Source: Anaerolineae bacterium (GTDB taxonomy: Bacteria; Chloroflexota; Anaerolineae; Aggregatilineales; JAFGMM01). From it: DNA of 64,000 nt. The notes beneath the pieces are model-generated. The model saw only the letters and a program-made list of their open reading frames with translations. It had not been told where the DNA came from and made no database searches. Positions 38,865 to 47,978 of the stretch are shown here, one piece after another (position 1 is the first letter of the stretch; each line of letters starts with the position of its first letter). The stretch is taken from positions 372,001-436,000 of the forward strand of contig JAOSJO010000022.1 in assembly GCA_027494055.1 (NCBI GenBank), given 5' to 3'. Position numbers and translations under genes: made by a program.

Positions 38865-40119
38865 CTACCGGTTCTGGTTCAACATCTGTTCAAACTGCGC
38901 CGGCGTGACATTGATGTAGCTGACAAGCCCCTCGTTAAACAGCATGGCGTTAATCGACCGCACGCCGGTGATGCGCGGCTCAAGCGCATACTCCAGGCGC
39001 GCCGGGCGCGAAATCTGGTAGTTGGCGACGATGTATTCCAGCGAGACGGCCTGGGTCGGCTCCTCGCCCGCGAGCCGGTCGGCGGCGGAGCGCAGCGCCA
39101 GCGTGATCGGCACCTGCTGTTCATTTGCCCACACCAGCATCACCGCCTCCTGCGGGCGCACGGCCAGCGTGATGATGGCCGGGCGCTTGGGCACGGGCGT
39201 CGGCACCGGCGTGCCGCCGGTCCCGGCGACCGGCGCGGCCTGCGCCTCCGGGGTCGGCTCGGCGCCTTCGGCCTCAAGGAAGTCGCCGCCCTGCTTGTAC
39301 TCGCCGATGTGCATCACCAGCGCGTTCTGGATGGTGCGCTGCGTGACCAGGCGCGGGCGCTGCGATTCGGAGGGCGCGATGATGACCGGCACGCCGAGGA
39401 TGGACCCCGGTTCGAGCCGGCCCGGCACGCCCGCAACCACCGCCACGCCGCCCTCTTCGGTGATGGTGACCAGACTCTGCGTGTTGGGCGCGATGGACTG
39501 GAACTCCTCGTCCACATCAACGAACAGGAAGCTGAGGATGGCGTCCACCCGGTCCCCCGTCCGCGATGGCGTAACCCACGCCGGAGAGGATGTCGATGGG
39601 GATTGTCACCGCGACGAAGCCACTCGGCAGCAGCGCGGCGGTCTGCGAGCCGACATCCTCCGCGTCCACGTCGGTCAGGTCATCAACGACCATGGACGAG
39701 AGGATCGGTTGCAGCCGCACGATGCTCGTGCGCACCACCTTGCCGACCGGCGAATCCGGGTTCCGCGCGGGGTCGAGGAAGCGGTTCTTGTCCTCTTCGG
39801 TCACGGCCTGCCGCGCATAGGCATCCGGGAAGTCTGACTGCGGCAGGACGAAGGCATTCTCCTGCACGCCCGAGTCGACCGGCCAGGGCATCACATCGAC
39901 CGCGTTGCGCGGGATGCGAAAGCCGCGCGGGAGGTTCTGCGTGGAGACGACCACGAAGGTCCTGGGTATCGGCGTCGCGGCTCCAGGCTGAACCGGTGCC
40001 TGCCTGTCATCCTCACGACCGGATGGCTGCTGCGGCTGCATCAACGCCACGACGACCACAACAACCACGACCGCGAGGACAATCAGTCCAAGAAGTATGA
40101 GAAGTCGGCCTCGTCGCAT
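38865..40119 (-). CDS. cpaB: Flp pilus assembly protein CpaB (frameshifted)
   Basis: About 417 residues. An N-terminal membrane anchor (LLILLGLIVLAVVVVVVVVALM) is followed by an SAF-type domain (RTFVVVSTQNLPRGFRIP, AVTIPIDILSGVGYAIADG) and a second periplasmic-type domain, with a Pro/Thr linker between. The frame breaks in C5 at 39554-39558, and removing one base restores GDRVDAILSFLFVDV. GGAGGA lies upstream of the ATG. In diderms CpaB/RcpC works with the secretin. No secretin gene is in this operon, so here it probably works in a single-membrane envelope. Confidence 0.88.
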
Positions 40120-40158
40120 GGGTTCCTCCCCAGGGGTCGGTTAGGAAAAAGTAACCTT

Positions 40159-40186
40159 AGTGTAGTCGGCTTAGCGATAAAGTCAA
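40159..40186 (-). promoter_or_regulatory. Promoter of the Tad/comF/hpf operon
   Basis: On the minus strand, TTGACT (40186-40181) and TACACT (40164-40159) have a 16-nt spacer, with the start of cpaB about 40 nt downstream. It lies in the 113-nt gap after the kinase gene, so cpaB onward can be transcribed separately. Confidence 0.65.
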
Positions 40187-40204
40187 GCAATCGTACATAT
40201 GGTT

Positions 40205-40222
40205 TGTAAGCGTTCGTTTACA
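40205..40222. promoter_or_regulatory. Dyad upstream of tad promoter, putative activator site
   Basis: TGTAAGCG-TT-CGTTTACA is an 18-nt near-perfect inverted repeat, centred about 30 bp upstream of the -35 element (roughly -60 to the start point). That is a usual place for an activator such as the DegU-like regulator encoded just upstream. Confidence 0.5.
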
Positions 40223-40232
40223 CCTGATATAC

Positions 40233-41324
40233 CTAATATACGGGCGCGCCGGCGGGTATCTGGACGCGGATGGTGCTGCCCTCGCCTTCGGTGCTGTTGA
40301 CGCGCAACGTGCCGCCCACAAGCTCAAGGCGCTCGCGCAGGGTGGAGAGGCCGACGGCCTTCGATTCCTCGCTGCCCCGGTCCATCACCTCTTCGGGGTT
40401 GAACCCGCGCCCGTTGTCCTCGACCGTCGCGGTGATGTTGTCCATCCCCATGTCGAGGCTGATCTTGACGCGCGAGGCGTTGGCGTGGTCGCGCGCGTTG
40501 CTCAAAAGCTCCTGGACGCCGCGAAAGAGCATGACTTCGCGGTGCGCCTCAAGGCGGCGCTCCTCGCCGCTGATCGCAAGCTCGACCGTGATGCCGGTCT
40601 TTTCCTGGAAGTTATCGACGTAGCGGCGCACGGTCGGGACCACGCCCAGGTCGTCGAGCATCATGGGGCGCAGGTCGGCGATGAAGTCGCGCACCTTCTG
40701 GAAGGTGCCGCTCGCGGCGGCCTTGAGGTTGTTGAGTTCCTCGCTCGCCCGGCGCGGGTCCTTGTCGAAGAGGCGCTGGCAGATCTCGGCCTGCAGGATG
40801 AAGTTGGTGAGCGACTGCGCCGGGCCGTCGTGCATCTGCCGCGCCAGGCGCTGCCGCTCGGACTCCTGCGCCTCGACGATGCGGATCACCGTCGCGGCGG
40901 TGAGGCCGTCCGCGCTCTGCGGGCCGGCGCTGTCGTCGCGCGCCACGATCTCCGCGCCCTCGACCAGGGTCAGGACGCGCTCCAAAACCGACCCGAAATG
41001 CTCCAGGTTGTTCTTGTCCGACTGCAATTTCTCAAGCTGGCCGCGCATGGTCAGCAGGCGCTGGCGCGCGTCCTGCGCGGCGTCGAAGGTCGCTTTGATG
41101 TCCGAGCGCGGGACCGTGTCGAAATTGTCCTCCACCTGTTTGAGCCGGGTGGCGATGGCCTGGTTGCGCTGCGCCAGCTTATCGACTTCGAGCTGGCTGT
41201 GTTCGATGAGGGAGCCGAGTTCGCGCAGTTGGAGCTGGATACGCTCGTATTCGGTGCGTATCTCCTCCAGCAGCTCGTCTTTGGGGCTTGCTGCGTCAGA
41301 ATGGGCCGATTGAGCCTTTAGCAT
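40233..41324 (-). CDS. DegS-like cytosolic sensor histidine kinase
   Basis: A 363-residue kinase without membrane segments. Residues about 15-110 form a long coiled coil (repeated EEIRTEYERIQLQLREL-type heptads), as in DegS. A HisKA_3 dimerisation domain with H165 in LARQMHDGPAQS follows, then a HATPase (ELLSNARDHANAS, DNGRGFNPEE, GLSTLRERLELVGG). It should phosphorylate the regulator encoded 24 nt upstream. The operon order is regulator then kinase, directly before the Tad operon. Confidence 0.92.
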   Translation of the reverse strand: MLKAQSAHSDAASPKDELLEEIRTEYERIQLQLRELGSLIEHSQLEVDKLAQRNQAIATRLKQVEDNFDTVPRSDIKATFDAAQDARQRLLTMRGQLEKLQSDKNNLEHFGSVLERVLTLVEGAEIVARDDSAGPQSADGLTAATVIRIVEAQESERQRLARQMHDGPAQSLTNFILQAEICQRLFDKDPRRASEELNNLKAAASGTFQKVRDFIADLRPMMLDDLGVVPTVRRYVDNFQEKTGITVELAISGEERRLEAHREVMLFRGVQELLSNARDHANASRVKISLDMGMDNITATVEDNGRGFNPEEVMDRGSEESKAVGLSTLRERLELVGGTLRVNSTEGEGSTIRVQIPAGAPVY

Positions 41325-41348
41325 CTCTTTCCTGCTTCCTGAGACTGT

Positions 41349-42104
41349 CTAGGCGCCATCCCCGGCAGCTTGACGGTCGCTATCCGGCGTGGTGTCCATC
41401 AGGCGCACCCAACCCCGGCGCAGCGCATAAACCGCCGCCTGCGTCCGGTCTTCAACGTCCAGCTTGCGCAGAATGGAGGTCATATGGTTCTTTACGGTTT
41501 GATGGCTGATTCCCAATGAAAACGCAATTTCCTTGTTGCTCATGCCGCGCGTGACGTACTGTAGAATCTCCATCTCGCGCGGGGAAAGCGGGACGAAGTG
41601 CTCGCCGGGGTCAACCATATATGGGCCGGTGACCGCTTCGACGCCGGCCGTAAGCCACTCCTGGATGCCGCGCTCGTCAAACACCTGGTCGCCCACCACA
41701 TAGTGCCCTGAAGCGACCTGTCTGACTACTTCAACCAGTGTACCGGGGGTCACATCCTTTGAACAATAGGCCGAAGCTCCTGCTCGCATCGCATGGAGAA
41801 TCTGCTCCTGGTCGTCGTAGGCGGTCAGCAGAACGATGCGGATGGCGGAGCGGTCGGCGTTCAGCAGGTGGGTGACCTGGAGGCCGTTCATGCTGGGGAG
41901 GTTAATATCCAGGAGGATGACGTCGGGCTGCAGCGCGCGCGCCATGTCCAGCCCGGCTTTGCCGTCGTCGCTCTCGCCGAGCACCTCAATGTCGTCTTCG
42001 ACATCGAGGACATTGAGCAACCCTTTGCGGAAGAGCGGGTGGTCGTCCACGATCAGTACGGTAATTTTACCCAGATCGTTGTCTGACTTGCCGTGCGTTT
42101 CCAT
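41349..42104 (-). CDS. NarL/DegU-type response regulator
   Basis: A 251-residue regulator. The receiver has DDH at residues 20-22 and phosphoacceptor D66 in LLDINLPS. After a linker of about 45 residues, longer than usual and containing VGDQVFDERGIQEWL, comes a LuxR-type helix-turn-helix (LSPREMEILQYVTRGMSNKEIAFSL, HQTVKNHMTSILRKL). It is the likely DNA-binding partner of the DegS-like kinase and a candidate regulator of the adjacent Tad/comF/hpf operon. Confidence 0.93.
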   Translation of the reverse strand: METHGKSDNDLGKITVLIVDDHPLFRKGLLNVLDVEDDIEVLGESDDGKAGLDMARALQPDVILLDINLPSMNGLQVTHLLNADRSAIRIVLLTAYDDQEQILHAMRAGASAYCSKDVTPGTLVEVVRQVASGHYVVGDQVFDERGIQEWLTAGVEAVTGPYMVDPGEHFVPLSPREMEILQYVTRGMSNKEIAFSLGISHQTVKNHMTSILRKLDVEDRTQAAVYALRRGWVRLMDTTPDSDRQAAGDGA

Positions 42105-42165
42105 GGCTGCTGTCTGCCCCTGGAGTAGGCCGGAGGTTCGGCGCGCGCACCCGTGCGCTGCAGAA

Positions 42166-42195
42166 AGTATACCATAGACGAAAATTCGGCGGCAA
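42166..42195 (-). promoter_or_regulatory. Promoter of the DegU/DegS-like pair
   Basis: On the minus strand, TTGCCG (42195-42190) and TATACT (42171-42166) have an 18-nt spacer, about 60 nt before the regulator start. Confidence 0.55.
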
Positions 42196-42379
42196 GCAAG
42201 CTGTAGGAAGAAGAAACACAGGATTGAGGGTTCGTGAGCGCCCCAGACGGCGCGGCGCGACCGGGCCCGCGCGCTCTATGCGGCGCGCCGACAAGCGGTA
42301 TAATCGACCTGCCAGACACACGTAATAATGTAGCCAGAGCGGTCGAGGCGCAGCGCCCCGACCCTGGGGAGGGTGACAC

Positions 42380-42886
42380 ATGAAACAGGGAGAGGTCAAC
42401 CCGAGGCTGATCGCGCTCATGGCGGTGATGTCGGCGGTCATCATGGCGCTGACCCTCATCCGCCCCATCCAGACCCCGCTTGGCGGGTACGTCCACCTCG
42501 GCGACATCGCCGTCAACTTCGCGGCGCTGGCCTTCGGGCCGGTGGTGGGCGCGGTGGCCGGCGGCGTGGGCACCGGGCTGGCCGACCTCGTCGGCTTCCC
42601 GATCTTCGCGATCCCCTCGCTGATCGTGCACGGCGTGCAGGGCTATCTCGTCGGGCGCATCGGGCAGGGCAAGACCCACTGGGCGCCCCTGGCGATGGCC
42701 GTTTTCATCGGCGGCGCGGCGGTGATCCTGGGCTATTTCATCGCCGAAGTGCTCCTGTTCGGCGTCGGGCAGGCGCTGACGGAGGTCGTCCCGAACATCT
42801 TCCAGGAACTGGTCGGCGCGGTCGGTATCCTGGTCTATCTGGCGGTGCGGCGCGCCTATCCGCCCATCGTGCGCTATACCAAGTGA
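42380..42886 (+). CDS. ECF transporter S (substrate-binding) component
   Basis: A 168-residue integral membrane protein with five to six hydrophobic segments. The pattern PLGGYVHLGDIAVNFAALAFGPVVGAVAGGVGTGLADL is characteristic of ECF S components. It captures a vitamin or similar small molecule and gives specificity. The ligand cannot be read from sequence, and no TPP, FMN or cobalamin riboswitch was recognised in the 200 nt upstream. GGGGAGGG lies 6 nt before the ATG. Its stop overlaps the start of the first ATPase gene (GTGA). Confidence 0.88.
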   Translation: MKQGEVNPRLIALMAVMSAVIMALTLIRPIQTPLGGYVHLGDIAVNFAALAFGPVVGAVAGGVGTGLADLVGFPIFAIPSLIVHGVQGYLVGRIGQGKTHWAPLAMAVFIGGAAVILGYFIAEVLLFGVGQALTEVVPNIFQELVGAVGILVYLAVRRAYPPIVRYTK

Positions 42887-43687
42887 CGCCGGCTGTCCGC
42901 TGCCGCGGACCTGCATTTCGCCTACCCGCCCGTCCTGCTCGACGGCGCGCCGGTGCGCGTGCTCGACGGCGTGACGCTGGAGGTCGCGCCGGGCGAGTTC
43001 GTGGGCGTGGTGGGGCCGAACGGCGTCGGCAAGAGCACGCTGCTGCTCATCCTCGCCGGGCTGGCCCCGCGCCTCACGGGCGGCGAGCTGACCGGCGAGG
43101 TCGCGGTGACGGGGGCGCGTGGGCATGGTCTTCCAGGAGCCGGAGGGCCAGCTCTTCAATCCCTCGGTTGAGGCGGAAATCGCCTGGGGGCTTGAGAACC
43201 TCGCCGTGCCGGTGGACGAGATGCGCGCGCGCATCGACTGGGCGCTGGCGGTCTGCGGCCTGGAGGGGTGCGCCACCGCGCGCCGGGGACGCTCTCCGGC
43301 GGGCAGCAGAAGCGGCTGCTCCTGGCGGCCACGCTCGCGATGCAGCCGCAGGTGCTCCTGCTCGACGAGCCGGTGGGCGGCCTCGACCCGCAGGGCCGCC
43401 GGGAGGTGCTGCGCGCCATCGCCGAGCTGCGCGCCCACGGCGCCGTCACCGTGATTATGGTCGAAAACGACGCCAACGTCCTGGCGACCTTCGCCGACCG
43501 GGTGCTCGTGATCCACGAGGGGCGGGTGGCGCGGGCCGGCGCGCCGGGCGCGATCTTCCTCGACACGGAATGGCTGGACAGTATCGGCGCGCCGGTGCCG
43601 GCACCGGCGCGGCTCGCGCGCGCGCTGGGCCGCGCGGATTTCGTCACGTTCGACGGCGCGGTGGACGCGCTCAAGCCCAACACCTGA
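42883..43687 (+). CDS. ecfA1: ECF transporter ATPase A1 (three frameshifts)
   Basis: A 267-residue ATPase after correction. The GTG at 42883 overlaps the S-component stop. Three breaks are needed: an extra base near 42904-42908, an extra G in G5 43111-43115, and a missing G at GGGG 43265-43268. The result reads [12 protein letters not shown], Walker [25 protein letters not shown], signature [12 protein letters not shown] and [14 protein letters not shown]. The corrected length is a whole number of codons. It energises the transporter together with the second ATPase. Confidence 0.85.
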
Positions 43688-43728
43688 GGCGCAACGGCCC
43701 GCCACATCACCCCTGAAAGACAACCACG

Positions 43729-44398
43729 ATGCAGGTTCAACGAATCCAGTCCCTGAACCCCCTCCGGTCCAACATGTACATCGTCGATGAGCGGCGCGAC
43801 GGCGGCGCGGTGGGCCTGGTCGATGCGTGCTGCGGGTCGGGCTACGGGCGGCTGCGCTGGCTGCTCGGCAGCCGGCGGCCCGCGTGGGTGTTCCTCACCC
43901 ACTGGCACTGCGACCACGTCGGCTGGCTACCGCAGATCGTGGCCGACTACGCGCCGGCGGTCTACTGCGCGCCGGAGGCCGCGCAATACCTCTGCAACGC
44001 GCGCACCTGGCGGGATGCGCCCTACTGGCGCGAGGTCGCGCCCTGGTGGGTGCGCCCGTTCTGGGCGTCGAGCTTCGTCTTGTGGCCCGTCCCGCACGTC
44101 GAAAGCGTGACGGTGGTCGAGCCGGGTGACTGGCTGCGCTTCGGCGGCGCGGAGTGGGCGGTGATCGACCTGCGGGGGCACACGCTCGGCTCGGTGGGGC
44201 TGTACGACCCCGTGCGGGGCGTGCTCTTCAGCGGCGACGCGGTGTACCGGGAGCCGGACGGCGCGCTGAACGAGACGGCCTACTACCTGGCGGAAGACCG
44301 GCGCGCCGCCTATGAGACCCACCGGCGCGTCGCGGCGCTGGGGCTGTGGAGGATCTACCCCGGCCACTACAGCGACGGCCCGGTTCGTGCCTCCCTGA
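43729..44398 (+). CDS. MBL-fold metallo-hydrolase
   Basis: About 222 residues. The metallo-beta-lactamase zinc motif HWHCDH lies at residues 58-63, with later metal positions in LRGHTLGSVGLYDP, FSGDAVYREPDG and IYPGHYSDG. It lies between the two ECF ATPase genes, so it probably acts on the imported compound or a derivative. The open frame runs on through the next ATPase start. The simplest end is TGA at 44396-44398, reached if one C is dropped at 44379-44381, so the 3' end is uncertain. A true fusion is less likely. Confidence 0.8.
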
Positions 44399-44421
44399 GC
44401 AGACGCGCTATCATCGCACCC

Positions 44422-45248
44422 ATGACCGAACCCGCCATCTCGCTTGAGGACCTTCCACTTCACCTATCCGGGCAACGGCGCGGCGGCGCTGCGCGGCGTG
44501 AGCCTGGAGGTGCCGGCCGGCCAGCACGTCGCCATCATCGGGGCGAACGGCAGCGGCAAGAGCACGCTCGTCAAGCACCTGATCGGGCTGCTGCGCCCGC
44601 AGCGCGGGGCGGTGCGCCTGTTCGGGGAGGACACGGCGGCGCGCCCGGTCGGCGAGATGGCGCGCACTGTGGGGTTCGCCTTCCAAAGCCCAGAACACCA
44701 GATTTTCAGCCCAACCGTGCGCGAGGAGGTGGCCTTCGGGGCGCGCAACCTGGGCTTGCGCGGCGCGGAACTCGACGCGCGCGTGGACGAAACGCTGGCG
44801 CAGTTCGGCCTCCGCGCCTACGAACGCCACCCGCCGGCGGTGCTCAGCTTCAGCCTGCGGCGGCTGGTGGCGCTGGCGTCCATCGCCTCGATGCGCGCGC
44901 CCATCCTGGCGCTGGACGAGCCGCTTGTGGGGCTGGACGGGCTGTGGCGGCGGCGGGTGATCGCGTGGTTGGCGGCGCACCACGCGGCCGGCGGCACGGT
45001 CGTCATGGTGACGCATCACATGCGCCTCGCCGCCAAGTGCGACCGTGTGGTCGTGATGGGCGCGGGGCAGGTCATCGCCGACGGCCCGCCGTCGGTGGTC
45101 TTCCGCGCAGCCCGAAGCGCTGCGGGCGGCGCACCTCGACGTGCCGTTCGTGGTGGCGCTGGCGCGGGCGCTGGGCCTGGAGGTCACGCCGCTCTCCGTG
45201 GCGGAGCTGGCGGCGGCGCTGAAGGAGAGGCAAATTGCCGGCGATTAG
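44422..45248 (+). CDS. ecfA2: ECF transporter ATPase A2 (two frameshifts)
   Basis: A 274-residue ATPase after correction. The ATG at 44422 gives ISLEDFHFTYPG once one C is dropped at 44451-44452. Walker A is IIGANGSGKST, the Q-loop region is FQSPEHQIFSPTV, and Walker B is LALDEPLVGLDG, with THHMRLAAKCD as switch. The signature is degenerate (LSFSLRRLVALA instead of LSGGQ), which is common in one of two paired ECF ATPases. A second extra base near 45103-45104 precedes the C-terminal FAQPEALRAAHLDVP. Confidence 0.85.
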
Positions 45249-45290
45249 GAAGCGCGCGACGCGGTACACACCGGGCGCGAGCGGCGCGCC

Positions 45291-46071
45291 ATGAGCCTGT
45301 CGTTTGACCTGTACGTGCCGCGCGCCAGTTGGCTGCACGCGCGCCGACCCGCGCGTGAAGCTCTGGGCGACGCTGCTGGGCCTGGTGCTCTGCGTGGGGA
45401 TGCAGAGCGCGCCCGCGCTGCTGGCGGTGCTGCTGGCCGTGAACGCCGTGCTGCTCGCGGCGCGCGTGCCGGCGGACCGGGTGCGCTGGGTGTGGGCGCG
45501 GATGGCGCCGATCACGGCGCTGATCCTGGTGCTTCAGCCGTGGTTCGCGCCGGGCGGGCAGGAACTGTGGGCGCTGGGGCCGCTGCGGCTGACCGAGGGC
45601 GGGCTGCTCAGCGCAGTGACCTTCGCCGTGCGCGCGAACGCGCTCGCGTTCGTGGCGATGCTGCCGCTGCTCACCACGCCGCAGGACGCGCTGGTGCGCG
45701 GCCTGGTCCGGCTGGGCATGCCCTACACCTGGGGGCTGACCGTGTCGCTCGCGCTGCGCTACCTGCCCACGTCGTATGCGCTGTTCACCACCATCCGGCA
45801 GGCGCAGGAGGCGCGCGGCCACACGGTGGGGCGGGGCCGGCTGCTGGAGCGGGCGCGCAGCTTCGTGCCGGCGCTGGTGGCGACCATCATTGCCGCGCTG
45901 CGCCTGAGCGACCAGCTCGGCATGGCGCTGGCGGTGCGCGGGCTGGGGCGGGGGCCGCGCACCGTGCTCTACGACATCCGCATGACGCGCGGCGACTGGG
46001 CCGCTGCCGTGCTCGTGACGGCGGCCTTCTGCGCGCTGCTGGCGCTGCGCTTTGGCGGCGTGTTGCTCTGA
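45291..46071 (+). CDS. ecfT: ECF transporter T (transmembrane) component (frameshifted)
   Basis: A 259-residue protein with about five hydrophobic segments. The conserved start LHRADPRVKLWATLLGLV appears after dropping one base near 45337-45342. The coupling helices carry ARG-type motifs: QAQEARGH and ALAVRGLGRGP. It links the two ATPases to the S component. Its stop is directly followed by the stop of the convergent FHA gene, with no spacer. Confidence 0.88.
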
Positions 46072-46593
46072 TTACGTCCGGTAAAAGAAGATAAACCGCA
46101 GGCGGCTGAGGCGTACTTCGTCGCCGCTGTTGAGGTAGCGCGCCTTGTGCGCCTCAAGGCGCTCGCCGTTGATGTACGTGCCGTTGAGGCTGCCGAGATC
46201 GACGATCTCCACCTCGCGCGTCGCGGTGTTCACCGTAAGCCGGGCGTGGCGGCGCGAGACGCCGTGCGCGTCGGCGCTGAAGGGGCTGAGGTCCACGTCG
46301 GGGAAGACGCGGCCCTCCAGGTCGGTCCGACCCAGGATGAGGCCGCCGTTGGCAAGTTCCAGCACGAGCGGCTGCGGCGCGCCTGCCACGCGCAAGATCA
46401 CCTCGCACAACTCGGCCTTCGCCGGCTGCTGCGCCTCGACAACTTCCGATGTCATCGTCCTGCGTGCGTCTACGAGCCAGTCTGTGTTGACGACCGAGCC
46501 GGTCGCGTGTTCCACCAGGCTTTGATGACACCGGTCGCAGACGAGCGCGCCGCTCCGGTTGAGGTGGTCACAATGTCGGCAAACGATCCCCAT
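46072..46593 (-). CDS. Zinc-ribbon and FHA domain protein
   Basis: A 173-residue protein. Residues 1-25 form a zinc ribbon (CRHCDHLNRSGALVCDRC). A linker of about 50 residues is followed by an FHA domain (LILGRTDLEGR, VSRRHARLTV, DLGSLNGTYING), which binds phosphothreonine peptides. The ATG at 46593 was chosen at the start of the zinc ribbon; a longer frame upstream has no similarity. Such proteins often link Ser/Thr kinases to targets, but no kinase gene is nearby. Confidence 0.88.
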   Translation of the reverse strand: MGIVCRHCDHLNRSGALVCDRCHQSLVEHATGSVVNTDWLVDARRTMTSEVVEAQQPAKAELCEVILRVAGAPQPLVLELANGGLILGRTDLEGRVFPDVDLSPFSADAHGVSRRHARLTVNTATREVEIVDLGSLNGTYINGERLEAHKARYLNSGDEVRLSRLRFIFFYRT

Positions 46594-46764
46594 GCCTTGC
46601 TCCAATGCAGCCGCGCTCTGGCAGGGTTGCACAGCATTTACGTCTTTACTATATCACAATTTTTTCTTAAAGGTGTTGCACTGCGCGATGCTCACACTAC
46701 TCTAACAAGCATGAATTCGCTATGAAGGCGCGCGGGGTCGGGGTGGAAGTGCGGCCTGCTTAGC

Positions 46765-46797
46765 AGCTTCCCGAAAGCTTGGAGCTTTCGGGAAGCT
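46765..46797. repeat. Perfect 15-bp stem hairpin
   Basis: AGCTTCCCGAAAGCT, a TGG loop, and its exact complement. There is no T-run, so this is more likely a dispersed palindrome than a terminator. Confidence 0.7.
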
Positions 46798-46821
46798 ACC
46801 GGTTGGGCATGGGAGGCAGGC

Positions 46822-46881
46822 GGGGCGAACGCCAGTTCGTCCCTACAGTGACATTCTAAGCGGGCACGGCATGCCGTGCCC
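46822..46881. repeat. Two GTAGGGGC-family palindromes
   Basis: GGGGCGAACG-CC-AGTTCGTCCC (46822-46843) and the perfect palindrome GGGCACGGCATGCCGTGCCC (46862-46881). Both are followed by the CTAC ending seen in the other family copies. Confidence 0.7.
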
Positions 46882-46993
46882 CTACGGGTGCTCATCCGAG
46901 AATGAAGCGCGGGCGCGGCGCGCATCTGACGGAGCTTTGTGTATACTTGGCGTGTTGCACTCAGGGAACCGGGCTGCACGGGAGGGAAACCTG

Positions 46994-47920
46994 ATGGACG
47001 AGGCCGCTCCGCCCAGGCGCAGGCGCGACCGGCGCTACTGGCTTAACCTGCTGCGCTTCGGCGTGGCGGCGGTGATCGTGGCGACGCTGCTCACTTCCTA
47101 CGTCTTTCTCCCCATGCTCGCGGCCCACGTGGATGCGCACCCAGGCGGACGCCGGCCGGTATGTTGCGTCACGCCGGCGGACAGCGGCCTGGATTACGAG
47201 GACGTGACCTTCACCACGGTGGGCGGGCTGACAGTCGCCGGCTGGTACCTCCCGGCGCGCAACGGCGCAGCCGTGACCGCCGCGCACGGCCTGGGCAACA
47301 ACCGGCTCGAGCTGCTGCCGCAGGCGGCGGCGCTCGCGGAGGCCGGCTTTGGCGTGCTCCTCTTCGACCAGATCGCGCATGGCGAAAGCGGGGCGACACG
47401 ACCGCGCTCGCGGGTGACGACGTGCTCGCGGCGGTGGACTACCTGCTGCGCCGGGAGGAGGTCGAGCCGGACCGCATCGGCGCGCTGGGCTTTTCGTGGG
47501 GCGGCGCGGCCACGCTCCAGGCCGCCGCCCGCTCTGGAGGCGATCCGCGCCATTGTGGTGGAAGGCCCGGCGGCGGTCACGCTGGACGACATGCCCTACC
47601 CCGCGAACCTGATGGGTTGGCTCCGCGCGCCCGCCGGCATTGCATACTTCGCGACGCGCCGGGCGATGGCCGTCGATGCGCCGATGAGCACCACTGAGGC
47701 CGCCGCCGCGCTTGCGCCGCGCCCGCTGCTGTTCATTGCCGGCGCAGGCCTTGAGCACGAACAACTCGCGGTGCGCCAGTACTTCGCGGCCGCCGGCGAG
47801 CCAAAGGCGCTGTGGGAGGTCCCGGAGGCGGGGCACGGGCAGGTGTGGCGCGCGCGCCCGGAGGCGTATGCGGCGCGGCTGACCGACTTCTTCAGCGCGG
47901 CGCTGCTCGGTGCGGAGTAA
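46994..47920 (+). CDS. Alpha/beta hydrolase, membrane-anchored (two frameshifts)
   Basis: About 308 residues. An N-terminal TM (FGVAAVIVATLLTSYVFLPM) is followed by an alpha/beta hydrolase domain with AHGLGNNRLELL, the nucleophile elbow GFSWGGAA and the catalytic His region EAGHGQVW. A missing G at GGGG 47390-47393 and an extra C at 47528-47530 compensate each other, and the restored middle reads LAGDDVLAAVDYLL. The ATG at 46994 was chosen at the first Met before the TM. Substrate is unknown; the active site should face outside. Confidence 0.82.
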   Translation: MDEAAPPRRRRDRRYWLNLLRFGVAAVIVATLLTSYVFLPMLAAHVDAHPGGRRPVCCVTPADSGLDYEDVTFTTVGGLTVAGWYLPARNGAAVTAAHGLGNNRLELLPQAAALAEAGFGVLLFDQIAHGESGATRPRSRVTTCSRRWTTCCAGRRSSRTASARWAFRGAARPRSRPPPALEAIRAIVVEGPAAVTLDDMPYPANLMGWLRAPAGIAYFATRRAMAVDAPMSTTEAAAALAPRPLLFIAGAGLEHEQLAVRQYFAAAGEPKALWEVPEAGHGQVWRARPEAYAARLTDFFSAALLGAE

Positions 47921-47931
47921 TCCCCTCGGAT

Positions 47932-47940
47932 TGGTATAAT
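47932..47940 (+). promoter_or_regulatory. Extended -10 promoter
   Basis: TGGTATAAT, an extended -10 element about 39 nt before the kinase start. No clear -35 is present, as is usual for extended -10 promoters. Confidence 0.5.
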
Positions 47941-47978
47941 ATCGGCACCGTGAACTCAGGTCGGATGGCTTTGCCGCC

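Larger units (their letters stand above)
46594..46993. other. Intergenic region with several palindromes
   Basis: Three palindromic units (46765-46797, 46822-46843, 46862-46881) lie between the divergent FHA and hydrolase genes. TATACT near 46940 is a possible -10 element for the hydrolase. No gene was seen. Confidence 0.5.

Noticed and set aside
42182..42379. Vitamin riboswitch upstream of the ECF S component
   Set aside because: No TPP, FMN or cobalamin core motif was found; only a TATAAT at 42299-42304 without a good -35.
43729..45222. A fused MBL-hydrolase/ATPase protein
   Set aside because: The continued frame soon leaves the ATPase reading frame and becomes low-complexity. An ATG and an ATPase-type N-terminus start inside it, so two separate genes with indels fit better.
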